In this document: piece after piece, positions 1-13,600 of the stretch | Layout: every line of letters starts with the position of its first letter | Position numbering within the stretch: position 1 is the stretch's first letter | NCBI GenBank assembly: GCA_948470475.1 | Contig: OX419345.1 | Coordinates: 5,786,090 to 5,850,089 of the forward strand | Direction: 5' to 3' | DNA: 64,000 nucleotides | DNA from: Galaxea fascicularis | Taxonomy: Eukaryota > Cnidaria > Anthozoa > Scleractinia > Euphylliidae | Position numbers and translations under genes: made by a program | The notes under the pieces: model-generated | The model's database searches: none | Told to the model about the DNA's origin: nothing | Seen by the model: the letters and a program-made list of their open reading frames with translations, nothing else

Positions 1-350
1 AGGCACCAACCGTACCATGGTAGTGGGAATAAATGTTTAAAAAATGTTCAATCAGATCTGAAAACAATAGTACAAACTATGTTTCGAACCTTCCGAAACA
101 AAGTCCTGCTTAATTCCAAAATTTAAAAGCCCTTGAGCCAGCTTTTTTAAAAATTGTTAAAATAATTTTACCGGAAAGGTCACCGCAAGGTAAACTAGAA
201 GTCGCCTTTGGAGAGATAGCGGGCTGGACCTGCTTATAATTTTATCGGAAGGCGCCGCCACTAGAGGGAGAGAAATTAAATATCAATGGAACTTTCCTCA
301 GGATTGATTTAACGTCAGTTTATGCAATCAACTTTACTGCCTTCTTGTAG

Positions 351-3300
351 ATCGTCAAAAACATGACCAATCCAGATTTTGCCGAAGCTATACGCCAGAG
401 GATAAAGGACGACAAGACATTTTTGGATTACAAACACTACGGAGATTTTTATCAAAATGCTAGCCACGAGGGAACTTCACACTTGTCCGTCATCGCTGAA
501 AATGGCGACGCTGTTTCTGCCACCACGACGATAAATCTCTTGTAAGTATGACTTTCGGAGAGCTTGGTCAGCTGACAAGTGTCATAAGACTGTGCATGAC
601 TTGAACGTGTACAAAGTATCATTTTAATAGACAGAGCCTGTATCATGAACGGGCGTAATAAACGATTGGGATGTTGGGAGAACACTGAAAAAGTTTGTAA
701 ATTAAATAACCACGCAAAAAAATGACAATATAATGAAGTTTGAGATTCTGTGAAGATTTGGGCGCAGTCACCTGTATTGTGCATGCACTACCGTGAGTCA
801 TATGCTGGCTTTCTATCGCACAAGCAGGGGCTTGATGTGGGGGGGCATGTATGGGAACGGGTGGAAATCTAAAATAGCCTAAACGTCAAACAGAGTGTAA
901 ATCTAATTCCCATATGAGAACTGAATTGTATTCGTTACGAATGAAATGTTACGTTATTTAAATTAGGGCTGAAGGAAAATATCTCACGCCTTGATAGTTT
1001 CTACAGGACTAACTGACGTCACTCGACTGCTACAAAATTAAACAAGATCGGATGTACATTAATTCTTCCTCTTAATCATACCTTGATTTAGCTTGGGACG
1101 TGCGTTAAGTGATGTACTGTTTTGCTTTGCTTTCGAGCGTGGAGGATTTCGATCTTGTCATTTCCTTCGCAAACCTCTGTCGTTACCGCATGAGTTCATT
1201 TGTTGAGTTATCACGACAATGTTGATACTGCATGAGAAAAACCGAAGTACTGTCTTTCGTGCAAGAACTTCTCTCTCTCGTTCATAACAAACCGGAGAGT
1301 ATGGTGAAAATCTACCAGGGACACATGCGACCACATATTATCACGTGTTAATCCCAGTGGTGATTTAATAATGATGTGTTTGCGTGCAGAAAGCAATGCT
1401 CCTTTAACAAACAAGGTAACAAAGGGGTATATACGTGTTTTAAAATATACTAATGCCGGATGTTGTGCGCTGTAATAAAGTATAAATAATTTGATGAAAA
1501 TGTTGAATGTTGTTTGGATTTTCTGTGCTACTAATTGAATTCTAAGCCCCGTTTACATTCAATTTTTTTTTTGGTACGGCCGGGATAAAAAACGGTCTGT
1601 GTACCCAAAAGAACAGCACGGCTCGGATGATTTCTACAGTGTAAACGCTTTACAGCGAGCTCTTAGGTGAGTTAAGGTAAAATCTTTATTTAGACACGGT
1701 ATTTCCCTCAGGAATTTACGATATTGAACTAAATAAATAAACCTAACTGCCTAACTAAATTAATTATTAAAAACTATTGCTGCCGGCTTTACAAGGAAGC
1801 CGTGTATAAAAGCAAAATAAAACTTAGAGAAGACTACAGTATAACTATTAAAATCATAATTCTTCGACTTAGATTTAAATTTATTAAGAGAGGGCGACTG
1901 TTGAATGTCCGAGGGCAGACTGTTCCACAGTACAACTCCGCTGTAGCACAGATTTCTTTTACAATAATTAGTGCGGGGCTGTGGGATAGCAAGCCTACAG
2001 TCAGTAGGTTATAGGTTAAAGTATCGGAACGGAGGACAAAGCACGAACTTAGATAATCCGGAACCATATTATTTACATATTTTATCTTTATTACATACTT
2101 TATTTATCTTGTACATTAATATTGATTTATCAACAAGACGTTGACAATCCAGTTTGACCCAGTTTCAACAATTCATCGGTACTATAGTGTTTCACAATGA
2201 ATGAAACATTCGGATTCAACGCAAAACACGCACAGATTTAATTAGCACACCAATACCAACCATGTGCTTCCATTTTTTAGTAACCCACAATTCCTCTCGG
2301 TCTCATTTGATTACATCATCGATACCACAGGTACTACGATCGTAATTTGGAAAACGTTGACACGTGCCGCACGATTTTGTAATTTTTGTAGCTTTTGAGA
2401 AAGACTCTGGGAACAGGATCCCCATACCGAGCTACAGTAATCGGGATGAGGTTGGACCAATGAATTGTAAATGGAAAGTAGAGTCTTACATGGGACCGAA
2501 TATCCCATACGTTTAATGGTGCTTATACCAGAAGCAATCTTTTCAGAAAGCTCATTGATTTGACACTTCCAAGAAAGATTTTCATCAATGTGTACACCCA
2601 ATGATTTAACAGTCGAGACTTTTTTTTATCGGAAACTCGTTGATCGTAGCTGTGGGAATGCTGTAAAATTTAACAACCTTTTCTTGGAACCAATCAGTAG
2701 GAATTCTGTCTGTCATATTTAAAATTAGTTTGCTGGCTTCAAGCCACACACGAATTCTCCCCAAATCAAGATTAACACAACTATTTATCTCATCAACATC
2801 ACTACTAGCAAAAGTAATACTAGTATAATATTGTATGCCACACTTACATAAAAAAAAGTTCGTCACATAAGTACAGTACATGCCGTCTGAGATTAACCGG
2901 AACACCCTAAAATTCTGCCTAAACAAAAGTTTTTGGAGAGTTTCATTTTAATCGATATTACTGTGATAGTGACGTTTCTGATAATGCTGTCTTTGTTGTC
3001 GTTTTTTCTTTTTTTTTTTTTTGAGGGAGGGGTGTGGGTGGGGAGGCAGTTTTGTTGGACCACTTTCTTAAGACTATCTAATGATAGAGTGTTCTTGTAA
3101 CTATCACTGATTAAACATTTAATGATATCTCTCATCAGCTTTGGATCAAAGTATCGGTCTACTCGTACTGGTATAATCTACAATAACGAAATGGATGACT
3201 TCTCAACTCCGGGCAAGCGAAATGCTTACGGTGTGGAACCATCAGAGTCCAACATGATTTATCCCGGTAAACGGCCCCAGTCTTCAACCGCTCCCTCAAT

Positions 3301-4487
3301 ATTTCTGGACAAGGATGGCGTGGCTCGATTGGTCATTGGAGCCTCCGGAGGAACGAAAATAACAACAGCTATTTCCTTGGTAAGACGTTATTTTTAGAGC
3401 ATTATAATAGCCAACAGGATTGAGGAAAATTTTCGTAAATAAGCAACCCACTGCAGAAATCTACTTATCAGCGAAAGAACAACGAATATTCCCTCCCCTG
3501 GATAGAGAAGGAAAGAGAGGGGGGGGTGGGTGGGTTGAAGATTATCGTCTCTCTTTTTCAGGATTGGAGAGAACGAATCCCCACCTCATAAAGAATGTTC
3601 CACAATCTATTTTTTGTTTGTTTTCCATTTCGTTCCATGCTTTGAAGCTATATTGTTCTCATGTCTTGACAAATATACCAGTCGTCATAAAAAAATTTAC
3701 CAATTGGGTTAATACCATAAAATAACCCCACATGAGCTCCTTCTGAAAGTCGACGGAAAGATTCTGTATAAGAAGCAAAACGGTAAGTATTGGTGATAAT
3801 CTGCTTTATAATTGGACGAGGCTATTCCTTATGGTTGAAATTTAATTTGTAAGGGTATAGTTTTGATGACAAACACACACCAGAGAATTTATGTAGTTCT
3901 TTTCACGCTTACTGCCGAGTTAAGGAGAATAAAGAAGTGAACACATTATTTATATCCCGCGTTGTTAAGTTCGATTTATTCCTGTAATTTAGATGTGTAC
4001 ATGTTAACTTCAGGTTTGAAAAACAGGTATGCTTAAAGACCCATAGCAAACTAAACAGGGCAGAAATGAACACTTTCGGACAGTACTCTTCCTACGTCCC
4101 CCCCCCCACCCCCTCCTCCCATGAAGAAAGTTCGATTTGGACGAGGCTATTCACCTATGACGGCTTTTCAGAGAGTATTTGTTTAAACTGATGAATATTT
4201 AAAGGTGGTGCATTATTTAGGTCATGATGAACTACCTTTGGTTTAATCGAACCTTACCACAAGCTGTAGTGGACCCCAGGCTCCATCATCAGCTATTGCC
4301 GATGTACATTCGCATCGATAAAGATTTCCAAATGCCCTTGGCCATCCAAGCTGGACTTCAGGGACTTGGTCACGAGGTTAGGAATATCAGCGGGTATGCT
4401 GTGGTTCAAGCCGTGGCTACGAACAAGGATGGCTCCCTTACAGGCAAGTCAGACCCCAGGAAGTACGGATGGGCCGCTGGGTACTGA
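351..4487 (+). CDS. GGT1: Gamma-glutamyltranspeptidase (glutathione hydrolase), 3' part: last three coding exons
   Basis: Exons read 351-541, 3139-3379 and 4221-4487 (stop TGA 4485-4487). The splice phases join cleanly (TT|C, then codon boundary) with GTAAGT and GTAAGA donors and TTGTAG, CATCAG and TTTAG acceptors. The 232 visible residues cover the end of the large subunit and the whole small subunit. GTSHLSV holds the autoprocessing and nucleophile threonine (codon 474-476). NEMDDFS, the paired serines in RPQSSTAP, the glycine-rich GASGGT loop and [10 protein letters not shown] are all conserved family positions. These enzymes are single-pass type II membrane proteins that cleave extracellular glutathione and gamma-glutamyl conjugates. 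The membrane anchor and most of the large subunit lie before base 1, so the gene is cut by the window edge, not broken. No in-frame lesion is seen. GGT1 versus GGT5 orthology cannot be decided from this part. Confidence 0.93.
1640..2930 (-). mobile_element. Degraded LINE (non-LTR retrotransposon) 3' half inside the first GGT intron
   Basis: On the minus strand three out-of-frame pieces read like the end of a LINE ORF2. About 2850-2650 gives [20 protein letters not shown], 2601-2350 gives [11 protein letters not shown] and YCSSVWG...[12 protein letters not shown], and 2067-1750 gives [24 protein letters not shown] and [16 protein letters not shown]. These are the conserved thumb and C-terminal motifs of CR1/Jockey/RTE-type reverse transcriptases. 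A frameshift lies at the T-run near 2620, another near 2350, and stops occur throughout, so the copy is dead. It is antisense to GGT. The clade is not assigned. Confidence 0.8.
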
Positions 4488-4570
4488 CGAAGAGTTTACG
4501 TACGTCCTTTATTAATACATTTACATACATGTATACTCCCAGTCGAACAAACACTGTCGTTAAAATTAGT

Positions 4571-4775
4571 CTTTCCCGCAAAACCGTGAACACCAGAAAA
4601 AATTTCAGGAGTGTTTATTGTTTTCTCGGCCAATCAGAAGCAACATGAAACCACAACCTAATTACCTTTACTGTTTGCGGTTTAGTTTTCTCACGCCTGA
4701 CTGGATTTTCACTTGAAAGACAATAACATTCCATGGATATTTCTGGTGTTCACGCGTGTTTTACGGGAGGGAAGT
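4571..4775. mobile_element. MITE with about 30-bp terminal inverted repeats
   Basis: The left arm (starting near 4571, containing GTGAACACCAGAAA) is matched in reverse complement by the right arm (4739-4772, containing TTTCTGGTGTTCACGCG). The arms enclose about 140 bp with no coding sequence. It lies just beyond the GGT stop codon. No target duplication is obvious. Confidence 0.6.
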
Positions 4776-7080
4776 TCATTTGTGTGGCTGGCTGGCCCAT
4801 ATGCTTTCCTTTATTTTATTGAAGATGTGTAAATATATTTGAACATGTATGTACTTACATAACGTTTTCTCTAAAGCATGGGATTTTGAGTCAAGCAAAT
4901 GGATCTCAGTAGTATCAGGCTATTGCGAGTTGGTTCTTTAGCAAACCAGGCTTTCTGGTTTAGTCTCAAACTGTTGATAAAAACGCAAGTGAAACAAGCA
5001 ACAAACATACGGTAACTAAATATGTACATTTAATATGCACAATATGCGTTAGCTCATTTTTCTACAGCGTGTTTTCGCTCATGCGACTTTCAGCCATATT
5101 GGTTTACTGAAACAAAAGAAGTTATTTGCATGAAAATTGAATGCAATTCCCAGAGGATTAATTTGGACCGTCATGTGGCGTGACGTGAAAACACTCTATA
5201 CATAGTGTTTTTTTAGCTTTGGGCAAATTAAAGATGTGGTGAAATCATGGCAAAAAATTACCCCCTTGAGGAGGACTTTTGCTCTGATTATTAATTTTAA
5301 GCGCACTTGTTTACGTAACCTTGAAGCGAAGGGTTTCCTTTATAGCCGTGATTCCTGCTTTCGCTATTATTACCCTGGTTTTCGTAACAAGGCTATGCAC
5401 CAACAGAAGAGCAAGCGAACGTAAACAAGATACAGACCGAAATATGAGCCAAACTGGACTCAGTGGAAACATATTGCACAAAGTGACGAGGTTTTTCTCG
5501 CGCTAAGTAAAGCGCATCTACCATCAAAATGTTCACTAGATACCAGTCTCTTCAAAACCGAGTGTGGATGTGACATTGTGTCTGTTTTAATGAGTTTATA
5601 CTGCTGAAAACGATAACCGCGCGGTTGAACATCATACAAGCCTTTATACGAATTGTCACTTTTAAGGTCAAAATGACGGGACTTTGTTTGAAGATGTAAG
5701 TATTTTCTTGTTTTCAGATAGAATACTGATAACCAAATTAGTGGAACCCATGGGTGCGAAATTTTGATTTTCCCTTCAATAAATTAAATGGCGTTTTCGC
5801 TGTGTTTTTAACGTTCAACTTTAGGGCCTAGGGACAAGTAAAGAAATTAGAGGCAAATGTCACCCAATTTTTTGCCATGTAAAATCATACTGCAAATCAT
5901 ATGCACGAATAATTTTACGCTTTGTATACACTCTGTCCCCATTGTAAAGTAACATAAGCAGAACTCTGCACAAAAGCGATGATCAGTCAGAACCGTTCAG
6001 TGTAGCTCAAAGCAACTTGAGATAAATGTAACCAATGTATTAGCAATTGTTTCAAGAAAATAAACGTTTAGTTATTATTTTTCAAATTCTTTTAAGAATC
6101 AATCCTTTCCCCAAAGATAGCAACACCAACAACAATTTTCATTTGTACTCCTTGCTCAAAAGCTGATTTCGACAATGAAAATATTAAAGATAAAAATTTA
6201 GAGTAGTGTGTTTACTTGATTAACAGGAGAAACCTAGCTAATATGATCACCCTACATTGCGTGCACGAAGCTTGAAACACCACCCATTCCTAGGACGACC
6301 GAAAGTGCCCTGGAGATGGTTTTGCTTTTGCAAGAGACGAAACACATGCATCAAAAGAGGCCAGAAGTGGAGAAAAATCGGCGAGTATGAGGGATTTGAG
6401 AAGTGAGATCAAGGCACAAAATTTGAATCAATGGCAGCATTCTGCAGCTTAATGTGATTAAGATTCTCTGTGTACTTCGTAAATTCGTATAAATTTTTGA
6501 AGCAAGCGTGAAAAGTCCAGTTTCAGAAACGAACAACACTTGCAAACGATGGGATTAAGAATTTATATGTGTTGGGGAAAAATATGTTCCTTTTAAACAT
6601 GCTAGCTGCTCAGTGCTAACGTGATCATCGTTGGTTCAGCTGGGAATCCGCCTAAATGAAAGCCTGAGTCAGAGATACCGGGCGTGTCACGATGAGTTTG
6701 CTTGATAACGTAGACTTTGTGATCCATCTTTGCAGCCTACCAAGCACCCACAAAGACGACAACGGTCGTAAAAGTGATTGTTTCTTGGGTGTCCTGTGGA
6801 ACCCATGCTACTAAGGGATGCTGGGAGCGACAATACAAAGCATGTGTGTGTAATACACCCGCAGCGAGGTACAATCTGGAGTGTAGACTACACTTACTAA
6901 CCGTTTAGACTGACAAAAACTCGGCGTATATCAGTTTCGAAAATGCATTGGTATAAAAGGCACTTCCAAAACAGATGATTTCTGATTTTGTTCTTCAATT
7001 CCGTTAGCGTGGACTATTTGTTGTTTTGAGGTTTGAGACAGGTGAAAACGAAACCAGTTCGTGTCATGTGGATGTGGGGG
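4776..7080. other. Non-coding stretch after GGT
   Basis: AT-rich intergenic sequence. One open frame at 5321-5506 encodes a short hydrophobic stretch after basic residues, but it begins at TTG with no recognisable homology or supporting splice context, so it is not called. A TATAAAAG string occurs at 6952-6959 with no convincing gene after it. Confidence 0.4.
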
Positions 7081-7216
7081 AAAGATCTCCGCACAGCCCC
7101 ATACATTAATTATATATGCACACTGTCATACTAACCCTGCTCCAAAAACGACTAGAATTTGAGTGACTGTCACAAAATGCATGTATAATTAATGTATGGG
7201 GCTGTACGGAAATCTT
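7081..7216. mobile_element. Snap-back MITE, about 136 bp
   Basis: A roughly 40-bp left arm (AGATCTCCGCACAGCCCC, ATACATTAATTATATATGCA) is repeated in inverse at 7178-7216 (TGCATGTATAATTAATGTAT, GGGGCTGTACGGAAATCTT). The element would fold as one hairpin with a loop of about 57 bp and has no coding capacity. Confidence 0.65.
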
Positions 7217-10200
7217 GCCGGGTACCATATTTTTCAACATCCAAACGCCAAGCACAAACGATTCACAAATGGTGAGACATCGGCACTGATATGTTGAATG
7301 TAGAAAGGTACTCAGCACTCTTTGTTACTTTACTTCTCGGTAGTTCCTTTTTGCTTTGTTTCCCTGTCATTTTGTCCTCTCTTGAATGGCCGGCAATCGT
7401 TTAACGCGGACGCGATCATACTGACACTGAGGTACCCGCTCCACAGTAACCCACCCCTTGTCAGGTTCTGTCTACAGCCCTTATAATCCTAGGTTGAAGT
7501 GACGGTTGCCAAGTAACTCGACACAATGTTCCCAGTAAGGTTTCGAAACACCTTTACACCCAGCGTGATTGATGCTTCATCCCACCTTGGGTTGAATCAA
7601 GACCAGAGAAGGAAATGCAATCGCTTATAAGTTTCTACAGCAGTTTTGACTTACTTTCCTGGATAAAACAACCTGTTGTAAGAGTAACCAATTTTCTTTG
7701 CTGACAATCTACCCTTTGTAAAACGTTACAAGCGAACGATCAAACGAAGCAAAAAGCGCAATCAGGGAGGAGTGGCAGAGTCCATTTTAGTTACCAGTTT
7801 TTTCGCCGCGCAATACAAGTATGACGACATTGGCTGGTTGGCACGTTCGAAAAGAGATCAAGTTCCGTTCTAGGAAATTGTGATATTTTCCGAAATGTCC
7901 GGCAAATCGTTTCATATGGACGTCATTTGTTCGTTTCAGAAGAGTATCCCTTCCTCTTGACGTTAAAATTAGCGCCCGATTTAAACGACTTTGACTTGAA
8001 ATTGTCGCTAAAACTGCGATCATTCCATGGACAATTTTTCATTTATATGCGTGTTTGTTGACGCGTGTAGTTAACGATTATCAGAAGTTGACGGTATTTT
8101 TAACGGAATATTTTCGCGCTTTCTACTGTGGGAAAAGGCAAAGCTATTTTTTCCAGAAAAAAGGTAAGCCGTTATCTCAAGTTTTCGTAAGAAATACGGA
8201 TTAGTGCGTTTTAACAGCGATAAAAAATGTACATATTTGGGGACATAAACAATCCACTGTGCTCCCAATGACTTTTTTGTGTATACATCATTTACGATAT
8301 TGTTACTGTATTTGCGATCTCTAGTGGTAGTCACGTGAAGTTCTTGTTTAGCTCTTAAGTAGCGGTTTGGCTTTATGTCGATAAAATCGCGATCGAAAGT
8401 TCAGGTTATCGATCTCATGTTTATGATCCACCAACTTTGTATGTGACTTAAGTTTATTATCTATTTTGACGTTGATTCCATGGTTACACCGGAACTGCAA
8501 TAAACCTATTATCATTATTTACACAAAAAGTGACAAATTTCCGTAAAAGGGTTGATGCATACAAATTCTCTCCAAGAACTAACATTTAAGGGAAAGCTTT
8601 CCTCAAAGTTTGTTTGAAAATACAGTGAAATCCTACGTCCTGATTTCCTCACGGTCAGTAACATTCCAAACTTCAGGTTTGCTAAGCTAGGATTAACAAT
8701 AATTTGTGCCGGTAAGTTATGACAACTCTTTTAAAATTCTTGTGTGCTCAGATGTTTGCGCAGTGTTCCATCATTACCGAGCAAGTCTTAGTTTATGGTC
8801 TTTCTGCTTTCAATTAGCCAGAAAAATCATCTTGAATACATGTAGTTTCGGTTGAACGTCTCTTGCTGTTCGCATTCTTCAAGTCAACCGGTATCTGCAT
8901 CTTTTGGTGATTACTGACCCTAAGAAAAAGCATGTGGCTATTTGAGGCATCGAGCTTAACTGCCCATAATTTTGTTAATTATTAGGTCAGCAAAGGCTAC
9001 GTATGGCTTTGTGGCTTATAAGTAGTTTTTCAAGTGTCTTTCTTGAACGTAGAGTCTGACAAAAGTGACAGCTTCTTTGTTGGTTTGTCTTGTGATGCCT
9101 GTGCAATATATGTCTGGTTTAATAGGTGTTTTGTTTATAGTTTCTTGTGTTGCTTTATTATGATGAGTCTACAACAAGTAAAAATATATACACTAGAAAC
9201 CAAAACATCTAATAATGACAGATTTATTAACCAACTTAACTTCAGTTGTAATGATTAACAAGAAAGAATTTAAGTTATTAAAAGTGACACAGACAGGGTG
9301 CACAGGCATTTAGAAACTGGTTTGAATTACACTAACAAATAACCATCAAGCCACCTGTTGTTGAAATTGAGATATTTGAGGGTGTATAACTAAGTTTGCT
9401 TTGTGATATGTCATTTTCCTTTGGTACATTTTAAGACTGTGAGTTAAATTAAAGCAGCTAAGTCCATCCATCCTTGGACTTTTAATCAAAAGTCTTTCAT
9501 TTTGTGAGAAGGATGTTTGTACCTGCTAATGTTTCTTGGAAGGGCATGCATTAACTTTTGGATGGACTGATTTTCTTCAGGAGGTTTATTCTAATTTGCA
9601 GTTTTTGAAATATTATAACTTGCAAATGAGATGGGCTTGATGTTAATTTTTGTCGCGTCCAGACAGGTGTAATAAATTATTAACCTGTGGATTTTTACTG
9701 CTAATTAAACCTGTCCTTGCTTACAACGATTTTATTGTGCTTTCTGTTTCTTCCACATAGTTAAAGGCTCCTGTACTGGCATACCAACAGTGATTGCATT
9801 TATGCACAAATTGCGCATATATATACAAATAAAAGTTTAGTGGGATGCACAAACATGGGACCTGAACCCCTAAAATTTTGAAGCTGAAGGGCTCAGAATG
9901 TATTTTGTCCAAAACCTAATGTGAACACTGTAGCCCATCCGTGTATTTTGCCTTGCCCAGTTTCCACACTGTCTGCAATATCCAGTGAAACTTGGTCACT
10001 CTTTTCAGTGTTTGTGGAAAAACAAATCTAATACACTAATTCAAAACTGAAGGAACGGATGAAAGTTTTGTTTTCACCTGATCACTTATAAGTTCAGCTA
10101 CCCTGGGTCCAGAGGCTGATTGAGAAAATAAATATCCCTGAAAACCAAAGCAGAAATGCAAGAGACGGACCTCTGGTCGCAGAAGCCAAGAAATTCATTT

Positions 10201-10673
10201 TCACATCATCAAATTATGACAGAATTTGTCTTGCATAGTTTGTTCATTGGTTCTTCAAATAAAACAACAGTTGTGATTCAGGCTCATGAAAAATGTGGTT
10301 TCCCAGGTGACAGGACAGCATAGAGATGAGGTTCAGTATTTCTGATACCTGCATGCAGAGGTTATTTTTTCCTCTCAGCACTAAGTCACACATCGTAGCT
10401 CCTCGAAACAAAAAAAAAAAAACCTTTTGCACCGGCAGGCTATCACTTGTATAACTATTTTGACAGATATTAGGCAATGATCATGCTAATGCCACCATAC
10501 TCATTGGTAATTAATGTAATGACTTATGTTCCACTTGTTTGCTTGTTAGCCATTATATATTCAGGAATATTCTTATGGCTTATTTTAAGTCTTGAGTTTA
10601 TGAGTTTTAACTCTATAGGTTCTAAATTCAAAGGATTCACATTTGTTTGGTTTTCCCTGAGGCAGTATTTACG
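7217..10673. other. Non-coding stretch upstream of the acylated-protein gene
   Basis: AT-rich sequence with no open frame I can link to a protein. It probably contains the promoter and 5' UTR of the gene starting at 10674, but no clear core promoter element could be picked out. A 12-base A-run lies at 10410-10421. Confidence 0.4.
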
Positions 10674-13600
10674 ATGGGCTGTGGCTCCTCTGCGGCGACT
10701 AGGACAGGTGAGTGTTGAGCTTGAGGTAATTACTTTAGTGGTTTTGCGCTTGCTTTGGTCTCGCTTTACTCTGCTAGATGCAATTAGTGGACAAAACTTG
10801 TGCCGCTTCCTCAGCCAGTGTCAGTGAGAAGCCAATTAAAAACCATTTGCAACCAATATTTGCAAGTGCTATGTGCATGTTTCCTGTGCTTGCAATTTGT
10901 CAGAGTGATTGCTTTGCTTTTATGACACTCAGTTGAAAACCACCAAAACTTAATTCTTGTTCACATAAGAATCAGAGTCAGTGAGGGAAATTAAATGACA
11001 CTGAAAAATGCACTTAGAGTTTTTCAGCCTTAAGCTTCTCTGCCAAACCTGAGCAGAATCCTACCGGTTCTCTGCGAACCTCAGAAAGATTAATACTCAT
11101 ATTGCCTGTTCCAGCAGGTTCTCAAAGAACTGTAAATTAAGTATTTATAAACTGATTCATAAGGTGACCTGCACATAACCTTTTTTCAGTCATGGTTGTG
11201 GCCCTCAGCTCAGTACACCTTACAGTTTTTTTAGTCATTAACTTTCATTGAACAAAATTAATATGTGCATGTTTGAAATATGCATTAGCCCGTTGGGAAA
11301 TTTTAATTTGTGGATAATTTCTACAAACAAGCAGGAATGGTGCTGGAGTCTCACCCCACCCCCCTTCTCAATACAGACAACACACCCCACTCCCACCCCC
11401 ACCCCCTCCTGTAGCCTCACCCCCCAGCCCCCTTCCCAATACGGACAACACATGATTGGAATTAATTTAACCCTTTGAGCCGTAACAGTGACCAGAGTCT
11501 ACTTTCTCCTTACAATATCACCATTTCAGTGAACACACAGGTTATGAGAATAGAGGAAATGATCATTAAAAATGAAATGTCTTGATGTTTAACCTAATAC
11601 TCTGAACTGGTACTATAAGAAATAATGAGAAGACCAGTTAAGAGAATATGCATGTTGATGTTAGGGCTTAATGGTTAAGTTAAGCTTGAGATTCTTGTTG
11701 GTGCAGTTCCTCCTTTGCAGTTATGCTCGGCTTTCTTGCTAACTGCACCCTTTTCTAAACAAGGCCATGAAAAAAATATACATTAGAAAACAACTTGACC
11801 TGACTGAGTCTGAGGTCTGTCAGCCACATGACTGTAAAGTTCCATAACTGTGGAGAAAAGTATTTCGTGAGGCATGACTTGAATCTCTGGAGTACTGTGC
11901 CTTTACTTAATTAATAAAGGAAGTGTAGAGGAGATTAGCATTTACATTCATGTATTTTGTACCTTGTTTGTTTTCAGCAGCTGCCCAGCCAGCAACCCAG
12001 GGCCAAACCTCGAGTCATTCTTCTCTGAAGGAGAGAAATGGGCATGCTCAGAAGATCATGGACAACAAACAGAGTGGTGCGTTTCCTTCGTATATAAGAC
12101 ATATCAAGGAGCAGTGGGGTATAATTGGTTTGGTGGGGGGGGGGGGGGGGGTCCTTGTTCTATGAATAGGGATATTTGCGAACAAATCAACGGTTGTCCC
12201 CCAGGTTCGGGGACCTGACTGAACAGGTTTCTTGGGTCCAGGAAAGAAACGCGTTCCGTTAAAACACAACATTATAAAACAACCATTTGTGAGCGACGCG
12301 TTCATATTAGCTCAGAGACAATGTTTTCTTCAAAATGAACTCCATGGCAACTCAAGAGTATTTTCCCGTGTTAATTCTCGAAACTCTCTTTGGTTGACTG
12401 AAGTGTTTTTGTAGCCATCGAAAATTCAGTTAATTCAGTTTTCATAGCTATTTTCTCAGGAAGGTGTGGACATTACGACTTCCTATATTAAATCCATTTA
12501 CGACAGAAATTGAGCGTTAGACGGTTCTTTTTTTCAAAAATTTCTTTCCTCGATCCGTAGAAACAGGGTAAATACTTTGTTTAATTCCATGTCTTGTGCA
12601 TTAAAATAATTATCATACATGGCGTTTTGAAATGTCTTTCATAGGGAACACGACATCCTTAAAGAACAGACGAAGAGACGAGACACCGCCTCCCGAAGCC
12701 AATGGCCATGTTCCACACGGTTCGACTTCTCAAATTAAGACGGAAAGCAATGGCAGAATTTCAGAACCAACAAACGACAGTCAACCTCAGACAGTGGGTG
12801 AGAATGTTAACAACAGCTTGAATGGTTTGACCCTCTCGGAGGAGAAAACAACAGAGAATAAAGAAAGAACTGAGCAAGAACCGCAGCTCAATGAAGATGA
12901 TTCGCTTGCTGAGGTGGCTGATAACCAACAAGAAACAACATCCGGTGGTTACTCGTTTCTCGACAGAGTACCTGACGGCGAAGAGCAGCCAGTCATTACC
13001 ACCAGCAGTGAATTGACGGGTCGTGAGGTTGTTTCCACAGCAACAGGTGGTGACAAGGAAACGGATGTTGCACAAGAAAAAGACACCGTAGAGGCGCACG
13101 ACGTCTCTTTTGCGAACGAAGGTGGCATTAAAGAGACGACCGAGATCAGCAATGCGCAGCAAAGTGTGGCCAGTAAAACCAGTCTGTCTGCTAAAGAGGA
13201 CGCAGTAACTGACAGGGTAGACGTTGAAGGGACGAGTTCATACAAAAAAGTCAGTGACGTTAGCTTGTCTAGCGAAGTAAAGACCGGTGCGGTAAGTACC
13301 GGTGAGGTAAACATATCCAACGAGGAGACGGCCCCGCAAAGTAATGACAGTGAAGTTAACTTAGCTGATAAGGAGACGTACGCACCGAGGGCTACCAGTG
13401 AAGGTAGCGTATCTGGTCACAGGAATAACAGCCAAGCTAGCCTTGCTGAAGACGCAGCGTCTGACAGCAATACCAATGCTGTCCCGGCGTCACAAAAGGA
13501 CACCAGTCAAATAACTTTAACTAGTGATAAAGGTACAATTCCTGGACACGACGAGACTGCGAGGAAAGGTAATTCATCTCGTCAAAGTCTTGGATTTAGT

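Noticed and set aside
5321..5506. Small open frame encoding basic residues then a hydrophobic stretch, as in a signal anchor (KRRVSFIAVIPAFAIITLVF).
   Set aside because: Starts at TTG, not ATG, ends after 61 codons, and I cannot link it to a following exon. A tandem GGT start is imaginable but unsupported.
6952..6959. TATAAAAG string as a core promoter.
   Set aside because: No exon with a convincing start codon or homology follows within several kilobases.
10477..10827. Open frame of 116 codons across the first exon of the acylated-protein gene.
   Set aside because: It is in another frame from MGCGSS, has a chance hydrophobic composition and runs into a MITE.
12632..12644. ATG at 12632 as the start of the long open frame.
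   Set aside because: The bases up to 12644 look like intron end (TTTCATAG), and the upstream exons join in phase to give a much better N-terminus.
12949..13320. Reverse-strand open frames of 123-133 codons inside 12632-14287.
   Set aside because: Shadows of the plus-strand gene; no motif or codon structure of their own.
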